In this document: positions 34,468 through 46,684 of the stretch, piece after piece | How the letters are laid out: each line of letters begins with the position of its first letter | Position numbering within the stretch: position 1 is the stretch's first letter | Origin: an uncultured Rivibacter sp. | Lineage (GTDB): Bacteria > Pseudomonadota > Gammaproteobacteria > Burkholderiales > Burkholderiaceae | DNA length: 64,000 bases | Assembly (NCBI GenBank): GCA_946480925.1 | Contig: CAMLLU010000014.1 | Span: 45,855-109,854 of the forward strand | Reading direction: 5' to 3' | Program-made: the position numbers and the translations under genes | The notes under the pieces: model-generated | Databases searched by the model: none | What the model was told of the DNA's origin: nothing | The model's input: the letters and a program-made list of their open reading frames with translations, nothing else

Positions 34468-35763
34468 ATGGTTCCCCACCTCATTACAGCGCTCACCGGC
34501 CCCATCAACGAACTCGAGCAGCGCATCCTCGAATCCATGCCGGCCATCGAGCGCTGGTTCCGGCTCGAATGGATGGAGCACACGCCGCCGTTCTATTCGT
34601 CGGTGGACGTGCGCAATGCGGGCTTCAAGCTGGCGCCGGTGGACACCAACCTCTATCCGGGCGGCTTCAACAACCTCACGCCCGAAATGCTGCCGCTGGC
34701 GGTGCAGGCGGCCATGGCGGCCATCGAGAAGATCTGCCCCGAGGCGAAGAACCTCCTGCTCATCCCCGAGAAGCACACCCGCAACACCTTCTATCTCACG
34801 AACGTGGCGCGGCTGATCCAGATCTTTTCGCTGGCCGGGCTGAACGTGCGCGTGGGCTCGCTGGACGAAAACATCAAGGAGCCGACGCGGCTGGACCTGC
34901 CCGACGGCAACCACATCCTGGTGGAGCCGCTGGTGCGCACCAAGCGCCGCCTGGGGCTGAAGGACTTCGATCCCTGCACCATCCTGCTCAACAACGACCT
35001 CTCGGCCGGCATCCCGAAAGTGCTCGAGAACATCCACGAGCAGTACCTGCTGCCGCCGCTGCACGCCGGCTGGGCGGTGCGCCGCAAGAGCCAGCACTTC
35101 GACGCCTACGAGGAAGTGGCCAAGAAGTTCGCCAAGCTGCTGGGCATGGACCCGTGGCTCATCAACCCGATGTTCGCCAAGTGCGGCGAGGTGGACTTTT
35201 CCGAAGGCGCCGGGCAGGAATGCCTGCAGACCAACGTGGATGCGCTGCTGTCGAAGGTGCGCCGCAAATACAAGGAATACGGCATCAACGAGAAGCCCTT
35301 CGTCATCGTGAAGGCCGACAACGGCACCTACGGCATGGGCATCATGACCGTGCGCGACGCGAAGGAGCTTTCCGACCTGAACCGCAAGACGCGCAACAAG
35401 ATGAGCGTCATCAAGGACGGCCAGGAGGTGAGCGAGGTCATCATCCAGGAAGGCGTGCCGACCTACGAACGCATCAACGAGGCGGTGGCCGAGCCGGTGG
35501 TCTACATGATCGACCGCTACGTGGTGGGCGGCTTCTACCGCGTGCACGCCGAACGCGGCATCGACGAGAACCTCAACGCGCCGGGCTCCAGCTTCGTGCC
35601 GCTGGCATTCGCCGAATCGCACCACCTGCCCAAGCCGGGCGAAAAGCCTGGGGCTTCGGCGCCCAACCGCTTCTACATGTACGGCGTGATCGGCCGCCTG
35701 GCCATGCTCGCGGCCAGCTACGAGCTCGAGGCTACCGACCCGGACGCCGAGGTCTACGAGTGA
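34468..35763 (+). CDS. gshA: glutamate-cysteine ligase, proteobacterial GshA type
   Basis: 431 residues, the length of the betaproteobacterial/acidithiobacilli GshA family (TIGR02049), which differs from the E. coli enzyme. Landmarks: PPFYSSVDVRNAGFKLAPVD, NLYPGGFNNL, IVKADNGTYGMGIMTV and YMIDRYVVGGFYRVH. First step of glutathione synthesis, joining Glu and Cys with ATP. gshB lies 3.3 kb downstream on the same strand. Confidence 0.9.
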   Translation: MVPHLITALTGPINELEQRILESMPAIERWFRLEWMEHTPPFYSSVDVRNAGFKLAPVDTNLYPGGFNNLTPEMLPLAVQAAMAAIEKICPEAKNLLLIPEKHTRNTFYLTNVARLIQIFSLAGLNVRVGSLDENIKEPTRLDLPDGNHILVEPLVRTKRRLGLKDFDPCTILLNNDLSAGIPKVLENIHEQYLLPPLHAGWAVRRKSQHFDAYEEVAKKFAKLLGMDPWLINPMFAKCGEVDFSEGAGQECLQTNVDALLSKVRRKYKEYGINEKPFVIVKADNGTYGMGIMTVRDAKELSDLNRKTRNKMSVIKDGQEVSEVIIQEGVPTYERINEAVAEPVVYMIDRYVVGGFYRVHAERGIDENLNAPGSSFVPLAFAESHHLPKPGEKPGASAPNRFYMYGVIGRLAMLAASYELEATDPDAEVYE

Positions 35764-35882
35764 AATGCCGCAGCGGCCGAGCCTGCGGCGGTAGCGTTGC
35801 TGCATTGCAACATCCCTAGGGCGCCACGCCTTCGGCACCGGCGCACAATGGCGGGCTTTCGGACTTTCGCTGCCGCCTTTCA

Positions 35883-37769
35883 GTGCATTCCAGCCCCAAA
35901 GCCCCACCCACCGGTTCCAAGCTGGCCGCGCTCACCCTCGGTGCCATCGGCATCGTCTATGGCGACATCGGCACCAGCCCGCTGTATGCGCTGAAGGAGG
36001 TGTTCGCGCACGGTCACCTGCAGGTGACCGCGGAAAACATCTTCGGCATCCTCTCGCTGATGTTCTGGACGCTGACGGTCATCGTCTCGTTCAAGTACGT
36101 GCTGCTGATCCTGCGCGCCGACAACCACGGCGAAGGCGGCCTGATCGCGATGCTGGCGCTGGCCTCGCAGGCGGTGAAGGAGCGGCCGGTGCTGCGCCGG
36201 CGGCTGCTGGTCATCGGCGTCTTCGGCACGGCTATCTTCTTCGGCGACGGCGTCATCACGCCGGCGATTTCGGTGCTGTCGGCGGTCGAAGGCCTGGAGG
36301 TGGCGGCTCCTGGGCTCAAGCCCTACGTCGTGCCGATCACGCTGGTGGTGCTGACCTTGCTATTTGCGGTTCAGAAGCACGGCACCGGCGGCATCGGCAA
36401 GTTCTTCGGGCCGATCACGGCGCTGTGGTTCGTCGTGCTGGCTGTGCTCGGGCTCGCGCACATCGCGCAAAACCCTGCCGTGCTGGCGGCGCTCAGCCCG
36501 CATTACGCGATCGTGTTCATCGTCCAGCACCCTGCGCTGGCCTTCGTCTCGCTGGGGGCGGTGGTGCTGTGCGTCACCGGGGCCGAGGCGCTGTACGCCG
36601 ACATGGGCCACTTCGGCAAGCGTCCTATCCGCGTGGCCTGGTTCGTGCTGGTGATGCCCGCGCTGGTGCTCAACTACTTCGGCCAGGGCGCCATGCTGCT
36701 GGCAGCCCCCGAAAAGGTGGGCAACCCGTTCTACGAGATGGCGCCGTCCTGGGCGCTGCTGCCGTTGATCGGGCTGGCCACGGTGGCCACCGTGATCGCA
36801 TCGCAGGCACTGATTTCCGCGGCCTTCTCGGTCACCAAGCAGGCCATCCAGCTGGGCTACCTGCCGCGCCTGCGCATCCTGCACACCTCCGTGCGCGAGA
36901 CCGGCCAGGTGTACGTGCCCTTCATCAACTGGGGCCTGTACGTGTGCATCCTGTTCGCGGTCGTGACCTTCGGCTCCAGCAGCAAGCTGGCCTCGGCCTA
37001 CGGCATCACCGTGACGCTGGACATGCTGATCACGACGACGATGACCTTCTTTGTCATCCACTATGGCTGGAAGTACCCGTGGGCGCTGTGCGTGGCGGCC
37101 ACAGGTTTCTTCTTCCTGGTCGACATCGTGTTCTTCTCGGCCAACGTCATCAAGATCCTCGACGGGGGCTGGTTCCCGCTGCTCATCGGCGCGGCCATGT
37201 TCACGCTCATGACCACATGGAAGCAGGGCCGCCAGCTCATGAGTGAGCGGCTGCGCGACGAAGCCATCGAGCTCAAGGCCTTCCTCGACTCGGTGTTCAT
37301 CAGCCCGCCCACGCGGGTGCAGGGCACGGCGGTGTTCCTGTCGTCCGAAAAAGGCAGCACGCCCAACGCCCTGCTGCACAACCTGAAGCACAACAAGGTG
37401 CTGCACGACCAGAACCTGTTCGTCACCGTGCTGCACCACGAACTACCGTGGATCGGCTTCAACAAGCGTTGCGAGATCGAGCCGCTGGGGCACAACTGCT
37501 GGCAGGTCACGCTGCACTTCGGTTTCAAGAACGAGCCCGACGTGCCCGAGGCGCTGCAACTGCTTGCCAGCCGCGGCGTGCAGCTCGACGACATGGAAAC
37601 CAGCTACTTCCTTTCGCGCGACATCGTCACGCCCACCATCGGCTCGGGCATGGCGCACTGGCGCGAGAAGCTGTTCGTCAGCATGCACCGCAACGCCGCC
37701 GCGGCGGCGGACTTCCTGAGCCTGCCGACCAACCGCGTGGTCGAGCTCGGATCCAAGCTCGAGATCTAG
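35883..37769 (+). CDS. kup: low-affinity potassium transporter Kup
   Basis: 628 residues from GTG 35883. The opening [21 protein letters not shown] is the Kup signature. Twelve membrane segments are followed by a ~170-residue cytoplasmic C-terminal domain (from about 455). Mediates K+ uptake with protons. No strong ribosome site; no in-frame ATG upstream. Confidence 0.95.
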   Translation: MHSSPKAPPTGSKLAALTLGAIGIVYGDIGTSPLYALKEVFAHGHLQVTAENIFGILSLMFWTLTVIVSFKYVLLILRADNHGEGGLIAMLALASQAVKERPVLRRRLLVIGVFGTAIFFGDGVITPAISVLSAVEGLEVAAPGLKPYVVPITLVVLTLLFAVQKHGTGGIGKFFGPITALWFVVLAVLGLAHIAQNPAVLAALSPHYAIVFIVQHPALAFVSLGAVVLCVTGAEALYADMGHFGKRPIRVAWFVLVMPALVLNYFGQGAMLLAAPEKVGNPFYEMAPSWALLPLIGLATVATVIASQALISAAFSVTKQAIQLGYLPRLRILHTSVRETGQVYVPFINWGLYVCILFAVVTFGSSSKLASAYGITVTLDMLITTTMTFFVIHYGWKYPWALCVAATGFFFLVDIVFFSANVIKILDGGWFPLLIGAAMFTLMTTWKQGRQLMSERLRDEAIELKAFLDSVFISPPTRVQGTAVFLSSEKGSTPNALLHNLKHNKVLHDQNLFVTVLHHELPWIGFNKRCEIEPLGHNCWQVTLHFGFKNEPDVPEALQLLASRGVQLDDMETSYFLSRDIVTPTIGSGMAHWREKLFVSMHRNAAAAADFLSLPTNRVVELGSKLEI

Positions 37770-37776
37770 CCCCCCC

Positions 37777-37807
37777 GGAGCGGCACGGCCGCTCCCCCTC
37801 AAGGGGG
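37777..37807. repeat. tandem hairpins after kup (REP-like or terminator)
   Basis: Two adjacent stem-loops: 37777-37784 with 37788-37795 (8 bp, 3-nt loop), and CCCCCT-ca-AGGGGG at 37794-37807, sharing bases. No T-tract. This kind of G/C-rich CCCCCTCAAGGGGG motif recurs between genes in Burkholderiales genomes, so it may be an interspersed repeat. Confidence 0.5.
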
Positions 37808-37910
37808 CGGCCCCAGCGGAGCCGGATCCGCGGCGCCCGCTTGAATCTTCGTTCGCGGCGAATTTCCTCGTTCTCGGGCAGCATGCCCAGTTTTGCTCTG
37901 CGGCCTGCGC

Positions 37911-39089
37911 ATGTCCTTTCTCAAAGATTTTTCGCTGTCTGCCTTCGTCGCGGGGTTTGTCGCGGTGCTGGTGGGCTTCACCAGTTCAGTAGCCATCGTG
38001 TTCCAGGCGGCTCAGGCCTTTGGTGCGACGCCGCAGCAGATCAGCTCATGGATGTGGGCGCTGGGCGTGGGCATGGGGTTGTGCTCGCTGCTGCCTTCGC
38101 TTTGGTGGCGCAAGCCGGTGATGGTGGCCTGGTCTACGCCGGGGGCGGCGGTGCTGGCGACCGCCGGAGCCGGCTATTCGATGGCCGATGCCACCGGCGC
38201 GTTTCTGCTGTGCGGGCTGCTCATCACGCTGGCGGGGGCCACCGGGTGGTTCGAGCGGGTGATGAAGCGCATCCCGATGCCGCTGGCTTCGGCGCTGCTG
38301 GCGGGTGTGCTGGCGCGGTTCGGCATCGAAGCGTTTGTGGCTGCGAAGACGGCACTGCCGCTGGTGTTGTTGATGCTGGCGGCCTATCTGGTCGGGCGAC
38401 GCTGGTGGCCGCGCTATGCGGTGGTGCTCGTGCTCGCGGTGGGCACCGCCTTCGCGGCCTGGCAGGGGCAGTTGCGCACCGAAGTCATTTCGTGGAGCTG
38501 GACGCTGCCGGTGTTCACCGCACCGCGCTTTTCGCTCGAGGCGGCGGTGAGCCTCGCGCTGCCGCTGTTCATCGTGACCATGGCTTCGCAGAACCTGCCG
38601 GGCGTGGCGGTCATCCAGGCGTCGGGCTACGAGATGCCGATCTCCCGCATCATCACGCTCACCGGGCTGGCCACGCTGGCGCTGGCGCCCTTCGGGGCGT
38701 TTGCGCTCAACCTGTCGGCCATCACGGCGGCCATCTGCATGGGGCGTGAAGCGCACGCCGACCCTGCCCGGCGCTACATGGCGACGGCCTCGTGCGGGGC
38801 GATCTACGTGGTGATCGGCCTGTTCGGTGCCACCTTCGTCGGCGTGCTGACGGCCTTCCCGCGTGAGCTGGTCGCGGCGATCGCCGGGCTGGCGCTGCTG
38901 GGCACCATCGGTGGCGGGCTGCACGTGGCGCTCAAGGACGAAGACCATCGCGAGGCCGCGTTGATCACCTTCCTCGTCACGCTGTCCGGCGTGGCGATTG
39001 CCGGCATCGGCTCTGCGTTCTGGGGCGTGGTGGCCGGCACGATCGCGTGGCTTGTGCAACAGTACGGGCGCTCCCGTTTCCCCCGCTGA
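37911..39089 (+). CDS. benE: BenE family transporter
   Basis: 392 residues from ATG 37911 (MSFLKDFSLSAFVAGFVAVL). About 12 hydrophobic helices and the family pieces VGFTSSVAIVFQAA, VAWSTPGAAVLA, ASQNLPGVAVIQASGY and FGAFALNLSAITAAICMG typical of BenE-type benzoate/H+ symporters. Not next to benzoate catabolic genes, so the true substrate is open. It ends 13 bp before gshB and is probably read with it. Confidence 0.85.
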   Translation: MSFLKDFSLSAFVAGFVAVLVGFTSSVAIVFQAAQAFGATPQQISSWMWALGVGMGLCSLLPSLWWRKPVMVAWSTPGAAVLATAGAGYSMADATGAFLLCGLLITLAGATGWFERVMKRIPMPLASALLAGVLARFGIEAFVAAKTALPLVLLMLAAYLVGRRWWPRYAVVLVLAVGTAFAAWQGQLRTEVISWSWTLPVFTAPRFSLEAAVSLALPLFIVTMASQNLPGVAVIQASGYEMPISRIITLTGLATLALAPFGAFALNLSAITAAICMGREAHADPARRYMATASCGAIYVVIGLFGATFVGVLTAFPRELVAAIAGLALLGTIGGGLHVALKDEDHREAALITFLVTLSGVAIAGIGSAFWGVVAGTIAWLVQQYGRSRFPR

Positions 39090-39102
39090 ACGCCACATCA
39101 CC

Positions 39103-40050
39103 ATGAAGCTGCTGTTCGTCGCCGATCCGCTCGATCACTTCAAGACCTACAAGGACACCACGTTCTCGATGATGCGCGAGGCGGCGCGGCGCGGCCACGA
39201 GCTGCTGACCTGCGAGCCCCGGCACATCAGCTGGAAGAGCGGCGGCCGGGTGGCCGCGCAGTGCCTGCAGATCGAGCTCACCGGCGACGCGCACGACTGG
39301 TACGCGGCGCGCGGCGAGCCGAAGATCTCGCTGGCCGCCGACGTGGACGCGGTGCTGATGCGCAAGGACCCGCCCTTCGACAGCGAATACTTCTACGCCA
39401 CCCATTTGCTCGAGCAGGCCGAACGCGAAGGCGCACGAGTCTTCAACAAGCCGGCCTCGCTGCGCGACCACCCCGAAAAGCTGGCGGTCATGGAGTTCGC
39501 CCAGTTCTGCTCGCCCACGCTGGTGACGCGCGACGCCAACGAAGTGCGCGACTTCCATGCCGAGCACCATGACGTGATCCTGAAGCCGCTCGACGGCATG
39601 GGCGGCATGGGCATCTTCCGCGTGAAGGACGACGGTCTGAACCTCGGCAGCATCATCGAAACGCTCAACCACCACGGCGCCACCACGCTGATGGTGCAGC
39701 GCTTCGTGCCCGAGATCACGCAGGGCGACAAGCGCATCCTCGTCATCGGCGGTGAGCCGGTGCCCTATTCGCTGGCGCGCATTCCGCAAGGCACCGAAGT
39801 GCGCGGCAACCTCGCGGCCGGCGGCAAGGGCGTGGCGCAGCCGCTGTCGAAACGCGATCGCGAGATTGCCGAGGCGCTGGGGCCTACGCTGGCAGCACGG
39901 GGCTTGCTGCTCGTGGGGCTCGACGTGATCGGCGACTACCTCACCGAGATCAACGTCACCAGCCCCACCTGCTTCCAGGAGATCACGCAGCAGGCCGGCT
40001 TCGACGTGCCGAAGATGTTCATCGACGCGCTGGAAGCAGCGCTCGCCTGA
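39103..40050 (+). CDS. gshB: glutathione synthetase
   Basis: 315 residues from ATG 39103, standard for bacterial GshB. ATP-grasp motifs: DVILKPLDGMGGMGIFRVK, MVQRFVPEITQGDKRI, ADVDAVLMRKDPPFDSEYFY and DVIGDYLTEINVTSPT. Adds Gly to gamma-Glu-Cys, the second step after the GshA at 34,468. Confidence 0.95.
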   Translation: MKLLFVADPLDHFKTYKDTTFSMMREAARRGHELLTCEPRHISWKSGGRVAAQCLQIELTGDAHDWYAARGEPKISLAADVDAVLMRKDPPFDSEYFYATHLLEQAEREGARVFNKPASLRDHPEKLAVMEFAQFCSPTLVTRDANEVRDFHAEHHDVILKPLDGMGGMGIFRVKDDGLNLGSIIETLNHHGATTLMVQRFVPEITQGDKRILVIGGEPVPYSLARIPQGTEVRGNLAAGGKGVAQPLSKRDREIAEALGPTLAARGLLLVGLDVIGDYLTEINVTSPTCFQEITQQAGFDVPKMFIDALEAALA

Positions 40051-40056
40051 AACGCC

Positions 40057-40419
40057 TCAGCCGGAGTGCGGCGCCCCGTAGCGCCCGGCGTTGTTGTTGG
40101 GCGGCAAGAACACGAGGCCGACGGCAACCGCCACGGCCAGCGGTGGAAAGAACATCAGCGCACACCACGCCGGGTTGAAGCCCACGTCCCGCAGCCGCTT
40201 CGCCGTGGCCGACAGCGCCAGGCAGAACGCGGCACCCAGCGCGGCGATCCACACCAGGGCCGCCAGTGCGTTGTCCTTGGCGCCCAGCGCGTCGGTCATC
40301 AGCCAGGGAATGCCCCAGGCGAGCGCCATGGCGAACAGCAGGCGCCGCAGGTAGCTGCGCCGGCCGATGCGCCCGGCGAAGTCAAAGTAGCGGTTGAACG
40401 GGATCAGCTCGAAAGGCAT
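40057..40419 (-). CDS. DUF805 family membrane protein
   Basis: 120 residues with four hydrophobic segments. The opening FNRYFDFAGRIGRRSYL is the DUF805 signature (F.GR..R..y) and TAKRLRDVGFNPAWCAL its second motif. Inner-membrane protein of unknown function. Convergent with gshB, 6 bp apart; divergent from uup. Confidence 0.85.
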   Translation of the reverse strand: MPFELIPFNRYFDFAGRIGRRSYLRRLLFAMALAWGIPWLMTDALGAKDNALAALVWIAALGAAFCLALSATAKRLRDVGFNPAWCALMFFPPLAVAVAVGLVFLPPNNNAGRYGAPHSG

Positions 40420-40475
40420 GTGGCGCGGGGCGGGTGGGCCGAAGCGGGCGTGATGCTAACAACGACAATCCGCGG

Positions 40476-42446
<1,971 letters not shown>

Positions 42447-42474
42447 GCTGCGCGCAGAAGGCCGCGCGCCGCCG

Positions 42475-43245
42475 TCAGCCTTCTTCGCGGCGCCCGCGGG
42501 TGAGCGACTGCAGCCAGCCGCTGGCCAGCGCCGCCGGGTGGGTGCGGCTCACCATCAGGCCCGACTGCAGATACAGCGCGTTGAGCAGCCGGCTGGCGCG
42601 TTCCATGTCCAGCCCGGGCCATTCGGCCAGCGCTCGCAGCGGCACGGCTTCGCGCCGCAGCCGCACGATGGCCGAGGCCAGCGCCCCGCCGATCTCGAGA
42701 TTGCGCAGGTCCAGTCCCGGCGCGACGCGATAGACCGCGGGGCCAGCGATCTCCGGCAGCAACTCGCGGCGCGGGCCGTACAGCGCCAGCAGCCACAGCA
42801 GCATGCCCAGCGGGTGGTACATGTGCGCGGCGCCCACGAGTTCGCTGTGCTTGTGGCCCGGCGGCTTGAGCACCGCGGGCTCCACCTGCAGCAGGCGCAG
42901 GCTGGCCATGCTGGGCTCCAGCAGCGAACTCATCGGCAACGGCGAGTGGAACAGCCGCTCGCGCGGGAACACCGTCACCGGCACCACGAAGCCTTCGCGG
43001 TCGAGGTGGATCGCCACGCTTTGCGAGTGGCGCAAACAGGCGGCCATGACCTCCAGCACTTCGGCGCCGTGGGGCGTGTGTTCGAAGCGCTGCAGATCGG
43101 CCAGCAAAGAAGGGCTGAGCGAAGACAGGCGCGTGCCCAACCCGTTGACCGGGTCGGGCAGGGCGGCGAGCTCGCTCATGGCGCGCCGGAAGGCGCTCAC
43201 GCGCCACAGTTCCGGTTCGCCAAAGGGGATGGTCGGCTCGTCCAT
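42475..43245 (-). CDS. conserved hypothetical protein (256 aa)
   Basis: Start ATG 43245 (MDEPTIPFGEPELWRVSAFR). Soluble, helical, with LFHSPLPMSSLLEPSMASLR and a C-terminal helical region (VRLRREAVPLRALAEWPGLD) that looks like a wing or helix-turn-helix. I do not recognise a function. It is convergent with uup and ends 28 bp from it; the MocR-type gene downstream of its start is on the same strand. Confidence 0.7.
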   Translation of the reverse strand: MDEPTIPFGEPELWRVSAFRRAMSELAALPDPVNGLGTRLSSLSPSLLADLQRFEHTPHGAEVLEVMAACLRHSQSVAIHLDREGFVVPVTVFPRERLFHSPLPMSSLLEPSMASLRLLQVEPAVLKPPGHKHSELVGAAHMYHPLGMLLWLLALYGPRRELLPEIAGPAVYRVAPGLDLRNLEIGGALASAIVRLRREAVPLRALAEWPGLDMERASRLLNALYLQSGLMVSRTHPAALASGWLQSLTRGRREEG

Positions 43246-43357
43246 GGGGCAAGACTTTAGGTCGGAAACACAGCGATTGCTGCGCTGCCACCGTGTGTTA
43301 CATGCTATGGATTCAGTACCGATATCCGGCTTCAAACCAGGGCATACAAGCGATTTT

Positions 43358-44812
43358 TTACGCGGAACCACTCAACCCAGGTGGCGCCGCAGCCTGCTGC
43401 ACCGCACGCCACAGCCGGGCGTCCTGCGAGGTGGCGAAGTTGATGCGCATGAGCGTGGTGGGCCGATGCGAGGCATGGAACAGCGAGCCCGGCGCCAACA
43501 GCCAGCCGTCGTCGAGCATCAGGGCAGCGAGGCGGTCGGTGTCCACGCCCACGTCTACCCAGCCGAACAGCCCGGCCGGCTCGGTGACGAAGCGCATGCC
43601 CGCTTCCTGCGCCAGCGCCACGGTGCGTGCACGGGCCGCGTCGAGCTTTTGCACCACGCGCTCGGCGTGGCGGCGCAGCTGGCCTTGTTCGAGGCACAGC
43701 GCCACGGCCTGCTCCAGCACGGCCGGCGTGGTGAGCGTGGTGAGCAGCTTCACGTCGATGAAGCGCTCCACCAGCTTCTGCGGTGCGGCGATGAAACCCA
43801 CGCGCCAGGCCGGCGTGAGGATCTTCGAGAAGCCCGACACGTAGATCGTGCGCTGCAGCCCGTCGAGAGCCGACAGCCGGGGTGCATGGGCCGGTGCGAG
43901 GTGGGCGTAGGTGTCGTCTTCGGTGATGTGGAAGTCGTAGGTTTCGGCCAGCTTGAGCACTTGGTGCGCAGCGGCGAGCGAGAGCGTGCAGCCGGTCGGG
44001 TTGTGCAGCACCGAGACGGTGGCATACAGGCGCGGCTTGTGCGCCTCGGCCAGCGCCCGCATGGTGGCGAGGTCGGGCCCTTCCGGGCCGCGCGGCACCG
44101 GCAGGATGCGCACGCCCAGCTGCCCGAGCCGCGCGTATTCGACGGCCCAGCCGGGCTCGTCCACCAATACGGCATCGCCCGGCTGCAGCAGCGTGCGCGA
44201 GATGATGTCCAGCCCCTGCGTCGCGCCCACGGTGGTGACGATCTGCTCCGGTGCCGCCTTCACGCCGAAGTCGGCCAGCTTCATCGAAAGCGCGGTGCGC
44301 AACCGCAGGTCGCCGGCCGGCTCGCCGTACAGCAGCGCCAGTGGCGCCAAGCGCTCGCCGGCCGTCACGCGGCGCAGCGCCGCGCTCAGGATAGGCAGGT
44401 CCAGCCACTCGGCCGGCAGCGTGCCCAGGCCCGGCATCGCGCGCACGCCGGGCTGGTTGAACATGCCGCGGATCAGCGCCGCCGCGTCCACCGGCGCACT
44501 GGGGCGCACCTCGGGCCGCGGCTTCACATGGCCCACCGCGGCAGCCGGCGCGGCGGAACGGATCTCGCGCACGAAAAAGCCGCGTTGCTTGCGCGCCTCG
44601 ATGAGGCCCTGGGCCAGCAGCTGGTCGTAGGCGGCCACCACCGTGTAGGCGCTGATGCCGTGGCGCTTGGCGCATTCGCGCACCGAAGGCAGCCGCGTGC
44701 CCGGCGGCAGCAGCCGCTGGCGGATGCGTTCGGCAAAGCGGGCGGCCAGTTGCTCTGTGAGCGTGGCGCCGGCGTCGCGGGCGAGGGGGGCCGCGGGCAA
44801 TGCGGAGTTCAT
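43358..44812 (-). CDS. MocR-type regulator (GntR HTH plus aminotransferase domain)
   Basis: 484 residues from ATG 44812. GntR winged helix at about 15-90 (LTEQLAARFAERIRQRLLPP and CAKRHGISAYTVVAAYDQLL), then a fold-type I aminotransferase domain. PLP lysine in VSGFSKILTPAWRVGF; NPTGC for cofactor binding. Such proteins (MocR/PdxR) sense PLP and amines and control adjacent genes. It is divergent from the lysE-like operon across 286 bp containing related repeats, so that operon is the likely target. Confidence 0.9.
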   Translation of the reverse strand: MNSALPAAPLARDAGATLTEQLAARFAERIRQRLLPPGTRLPSVRECAKRHGISAYTVVAAYDQLLAQGLIEARKQRGFFVREIRSAAPAAAVGHVKPRPEVRPSAPVDAAALIRGMFNQPGVRAMPGLGTLPAEWLDLPILSAALRRVTAGERLAPLALLYGEPAGDLRLRTALSMKLADFGVKAAPEQIVTTVGATQGLDIISRTLLQPGDAVLVDEPGWAVEYARLGQLGVRILPVPRGPEGPDLATMRALAEAHKPRLYATVSVLHNPTGCTLSLAAAHQVLKLAETYDFHITEDDTYAHLAPAHAPRLSALDGLQRTIYVSGFSKILTPAWRVGFIAAPQKLVERFIDVKLLTTLTTPAVLEQAVALCLEQGQLRRHAERVVQKLDAARARTVALAQEAGMRFVTEPAGLFGWVDVGVDTDRLAALMLDDGWLLAPGSLFHASHRPTTLMRINFATSQDARLWRAVQQAAAPPGLSGSA

Positions 44813-44982
44813 GTCGGCACTCCGCCCGGCAGGTACGGCGAGCACCCCTGCGAGAGGGCGCGGGCCCTGCATGGGAGCGGCCCGGCGCGGCGGCCCTCGG
44901 CCTTCACGCCTTCGAACCGTCTGCCACCAGGGTGCATCTCTGCTGCTTCCTCGATCATCGCCATGCCTTTGTGCTGGACATT

Positions 44983-45037
44983 GAACCGATACAGAAAATC
45001 GGCTGCATGGGTTCAGTGTATTGGTGCTGTGTTGGTG
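44983..45037. promoter_or_regulatory. candidate MocR binding repeats
   Basis: Related elements in the divergent gap: CTGTATCGG read on the minus strand (near 44,987-44,994), CAGTGTATTGGTG (45014-45026) and GCTGTGTTGGTG (45026-45037). A cluster of direct and inverted repeats of this sort is typical of MocR operators. Not verified. Confidence 0.35.
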
Positions 45038-45098
45038 ATGTCCATACACTCGACCGACTTATGTTCTGCCCGCTCCCTCATTTGCCGCAGGTGCCGCG

Positions 45099-45710
45099 AT
45101 GACGGGCCAGGAGTTCGGCGCGCTGCTGGTCTTCGCCACGGCGATGAGCTTCAGCCCCGGCCCCAACACCACGTTGTCGACCGCGCTGGCGGCCAACTTC
45201 GGCCTGAAGCGCGCGCTTCCGTTCTGCCTGGCCGTGCCGGTTGGCTGGTCGCTGCTGATGGTGCTGTGCGGCGCGGGTCTCGGTGCATTGTTGCTGGCGG
45301 TGCCGGCTCTGCGCTGGGGCGTCAAGGTCATCGGCGTCGGCTACCTGCTGTGGCTGGCATGGAAGCTCGCCAACACCGGTGTGCTGGGCGAGGCCGATGC
45401 GAAGCGCCTGAACGTCAGTTTTTCGCAGGGCATGGCGCTGCAGTTCGTCAACATCAAGGCGTGGATGCTCGCGCTCACCATTGCCGCGGGCTGGGTGGCG
45501 CCAGCGGGTGACGACGTCTCGGCCACTGCGGAGCGCCTCGCGCAGGTGCTGGCCGTGATGGTGGTGTTCGCCTTCGTGTCGAACTTCAGCTACGCCCTCA
45601 TGGGTTCGCTGCTGCGCGGCTGGCTTGAGCAGGGCGCGCGGCTGTTGTGGTTCAACCGCGTGCTGGCGCTGGTGCTGGTGGCCACCGCGGCGTGGATGGT
45701 GACGGTATGA
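45099..45710 (+). CDS. LysE/RhtB family exporter
   Basis: 203 residues with about six hydrophobic helices. SFSPGPNTTLSTALAANFG is the family's N-terminal signature (SPGPN), and NIKAWMLALTIAAG is the mid-protein motif. Exports amino acids or related compounds. First gene of an operon overlapping the next gene by ATGA. Probably controlled by the divergent MocR-type regulator. Confidence 0.9.
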   Translation: MTGQEFGALLVFATAMSFSPGPNTTLSTALAANFGLKRALPFCLAVPVGWSLLMVLCGAGLGALLLAVPALRWGVKVIGVGYLLWLAWKLANTGVLGEADAKRLNVSFSQGMALQFVNIKAWMLALTIAAGWVAPAGDDVSATAERLAQVLAVMVVFAFVSNFSYALMGSLLRGWLEQGARLLWFNRVLALVLVATAAWMVTV

Positions 45711-46684
45711 GCCGAAGCGCTGCGACCTTGCCGATTGCCACGGCCGCTTCGCACGAACGCCAGGGCTTCTGGCTCGGGCTGGCGGGCGTGCTGATGTTCG
45801 CGCTCAGCATCCCGATGACGCGGCTGGCAGGCGGCACGGTGGACGACCCGCAGTTGCCCCCCACCTTCGTGGCCATCGGCCGTGCGGCAGTGGCGGGGGT
45901 GTTGTCGGTGGCGTGGCTGTTGGCGACGCGCGCGCCCTGGCCGCGGCGCGACCAATGGGCGCTGCTGGCGCTGTCGGCCGCCGGCGTGGTGTTCGGCTTT
46001 CCGCTGTTTTCGGGCTGGGCGGTGCGCTACGTCGAGGCGGTGCATGCGGCGGTGATCACGGGCTTTCTGCCGCTGGCGACCGCGGTGGTGGGCGCATGGT
46101 GGTTGCGGCAGCGCCCGCCGGTGGCGTTCTGGGGGTGTGCCGTCTTCGGCTGTGCATTGGTGGCCGCCTACGCGTGGCTCAAGGGCGGCGGCGGGTTCCA
46201 CGTGGCCGATGGCTTGTTGCTGCTGGCGGTGTTGAGTGCCGCTGTGGGCTATGTCGGCGGGGCGCGGCTCACAGGCGACGGCCCGAACGGCCGGGCAGCC
46301 CAACGTGGCCTCAACGGCCCCGAGGTCATCTGCTGGATGCTCGTGCTGTGCCTGCCGCTCACGCTGCCGTTGACGGCATGGCAGGCAGCCACGCACTGGG
46401 ACCAGATCGGCCCCGTCGGGCCGGTGCGGCTCGGGTCGTGGGCCGGCTTCGTCTATGTGTCCACGGTGTCGATGTGGCTGGGCTTCTTTGCCTGGTATCG
46501 CGGCCTTGCGCTGGGCGGCACGCTGCGCGTGAGCCAGGTCCAGCTGGTGCAGCCGTTCGCGTCGATGCTCGCGGCCGTGCCGCTGCTCGGTGAGCGGCTC
46601 GACGCGATGACGGTGGGCTTTGCGCTGGCCGTGATCGCCACGGTGTTCGTCGGCAAGCGGTTGCCCGCGGGAGGTCGCGCATGA
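45707..46684 (+). CDS. EamA/DMT family transporter
   Basis: 325 residues, about ten membrane helices in two EamA repeats; the second ends QLVQPFASMLAAVPLLGERL, the usual DMT signature. Starts at an ATGA overlap with the LysE-type gene. Likely exports a metabolite related to the operon's amino-acid enzymes. Confidence 0.85.
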   Translation: MSRSAATLPIATAASHERQGFWLGLAGVLMFALSIPMTRLAGGTVDDPQLPPTFVAIGRAAVAGVLSVAWLLATRAPWPRRDQWALLALSAAGVVFGFPLFSGWAVRYVEAVHAAVITGFLPLATAVVGAWWLRQRPPVAFWGCAVFGCALVAAYAWLKGGGGFHVADGLLLLAVLSAAVGYVGGARLTGDGPNGRAAQRGLNGPEVICWMLVLCLPLTLPLTAWQAATHWDQIGPVGPVRLGSWAGFVYVSTVSMWLGFFAWYRGLALGGTLRVSQVQLVQPFASMLAAVPLLGERLDAMTVGFALAVIATVFVGKRLPAGGRA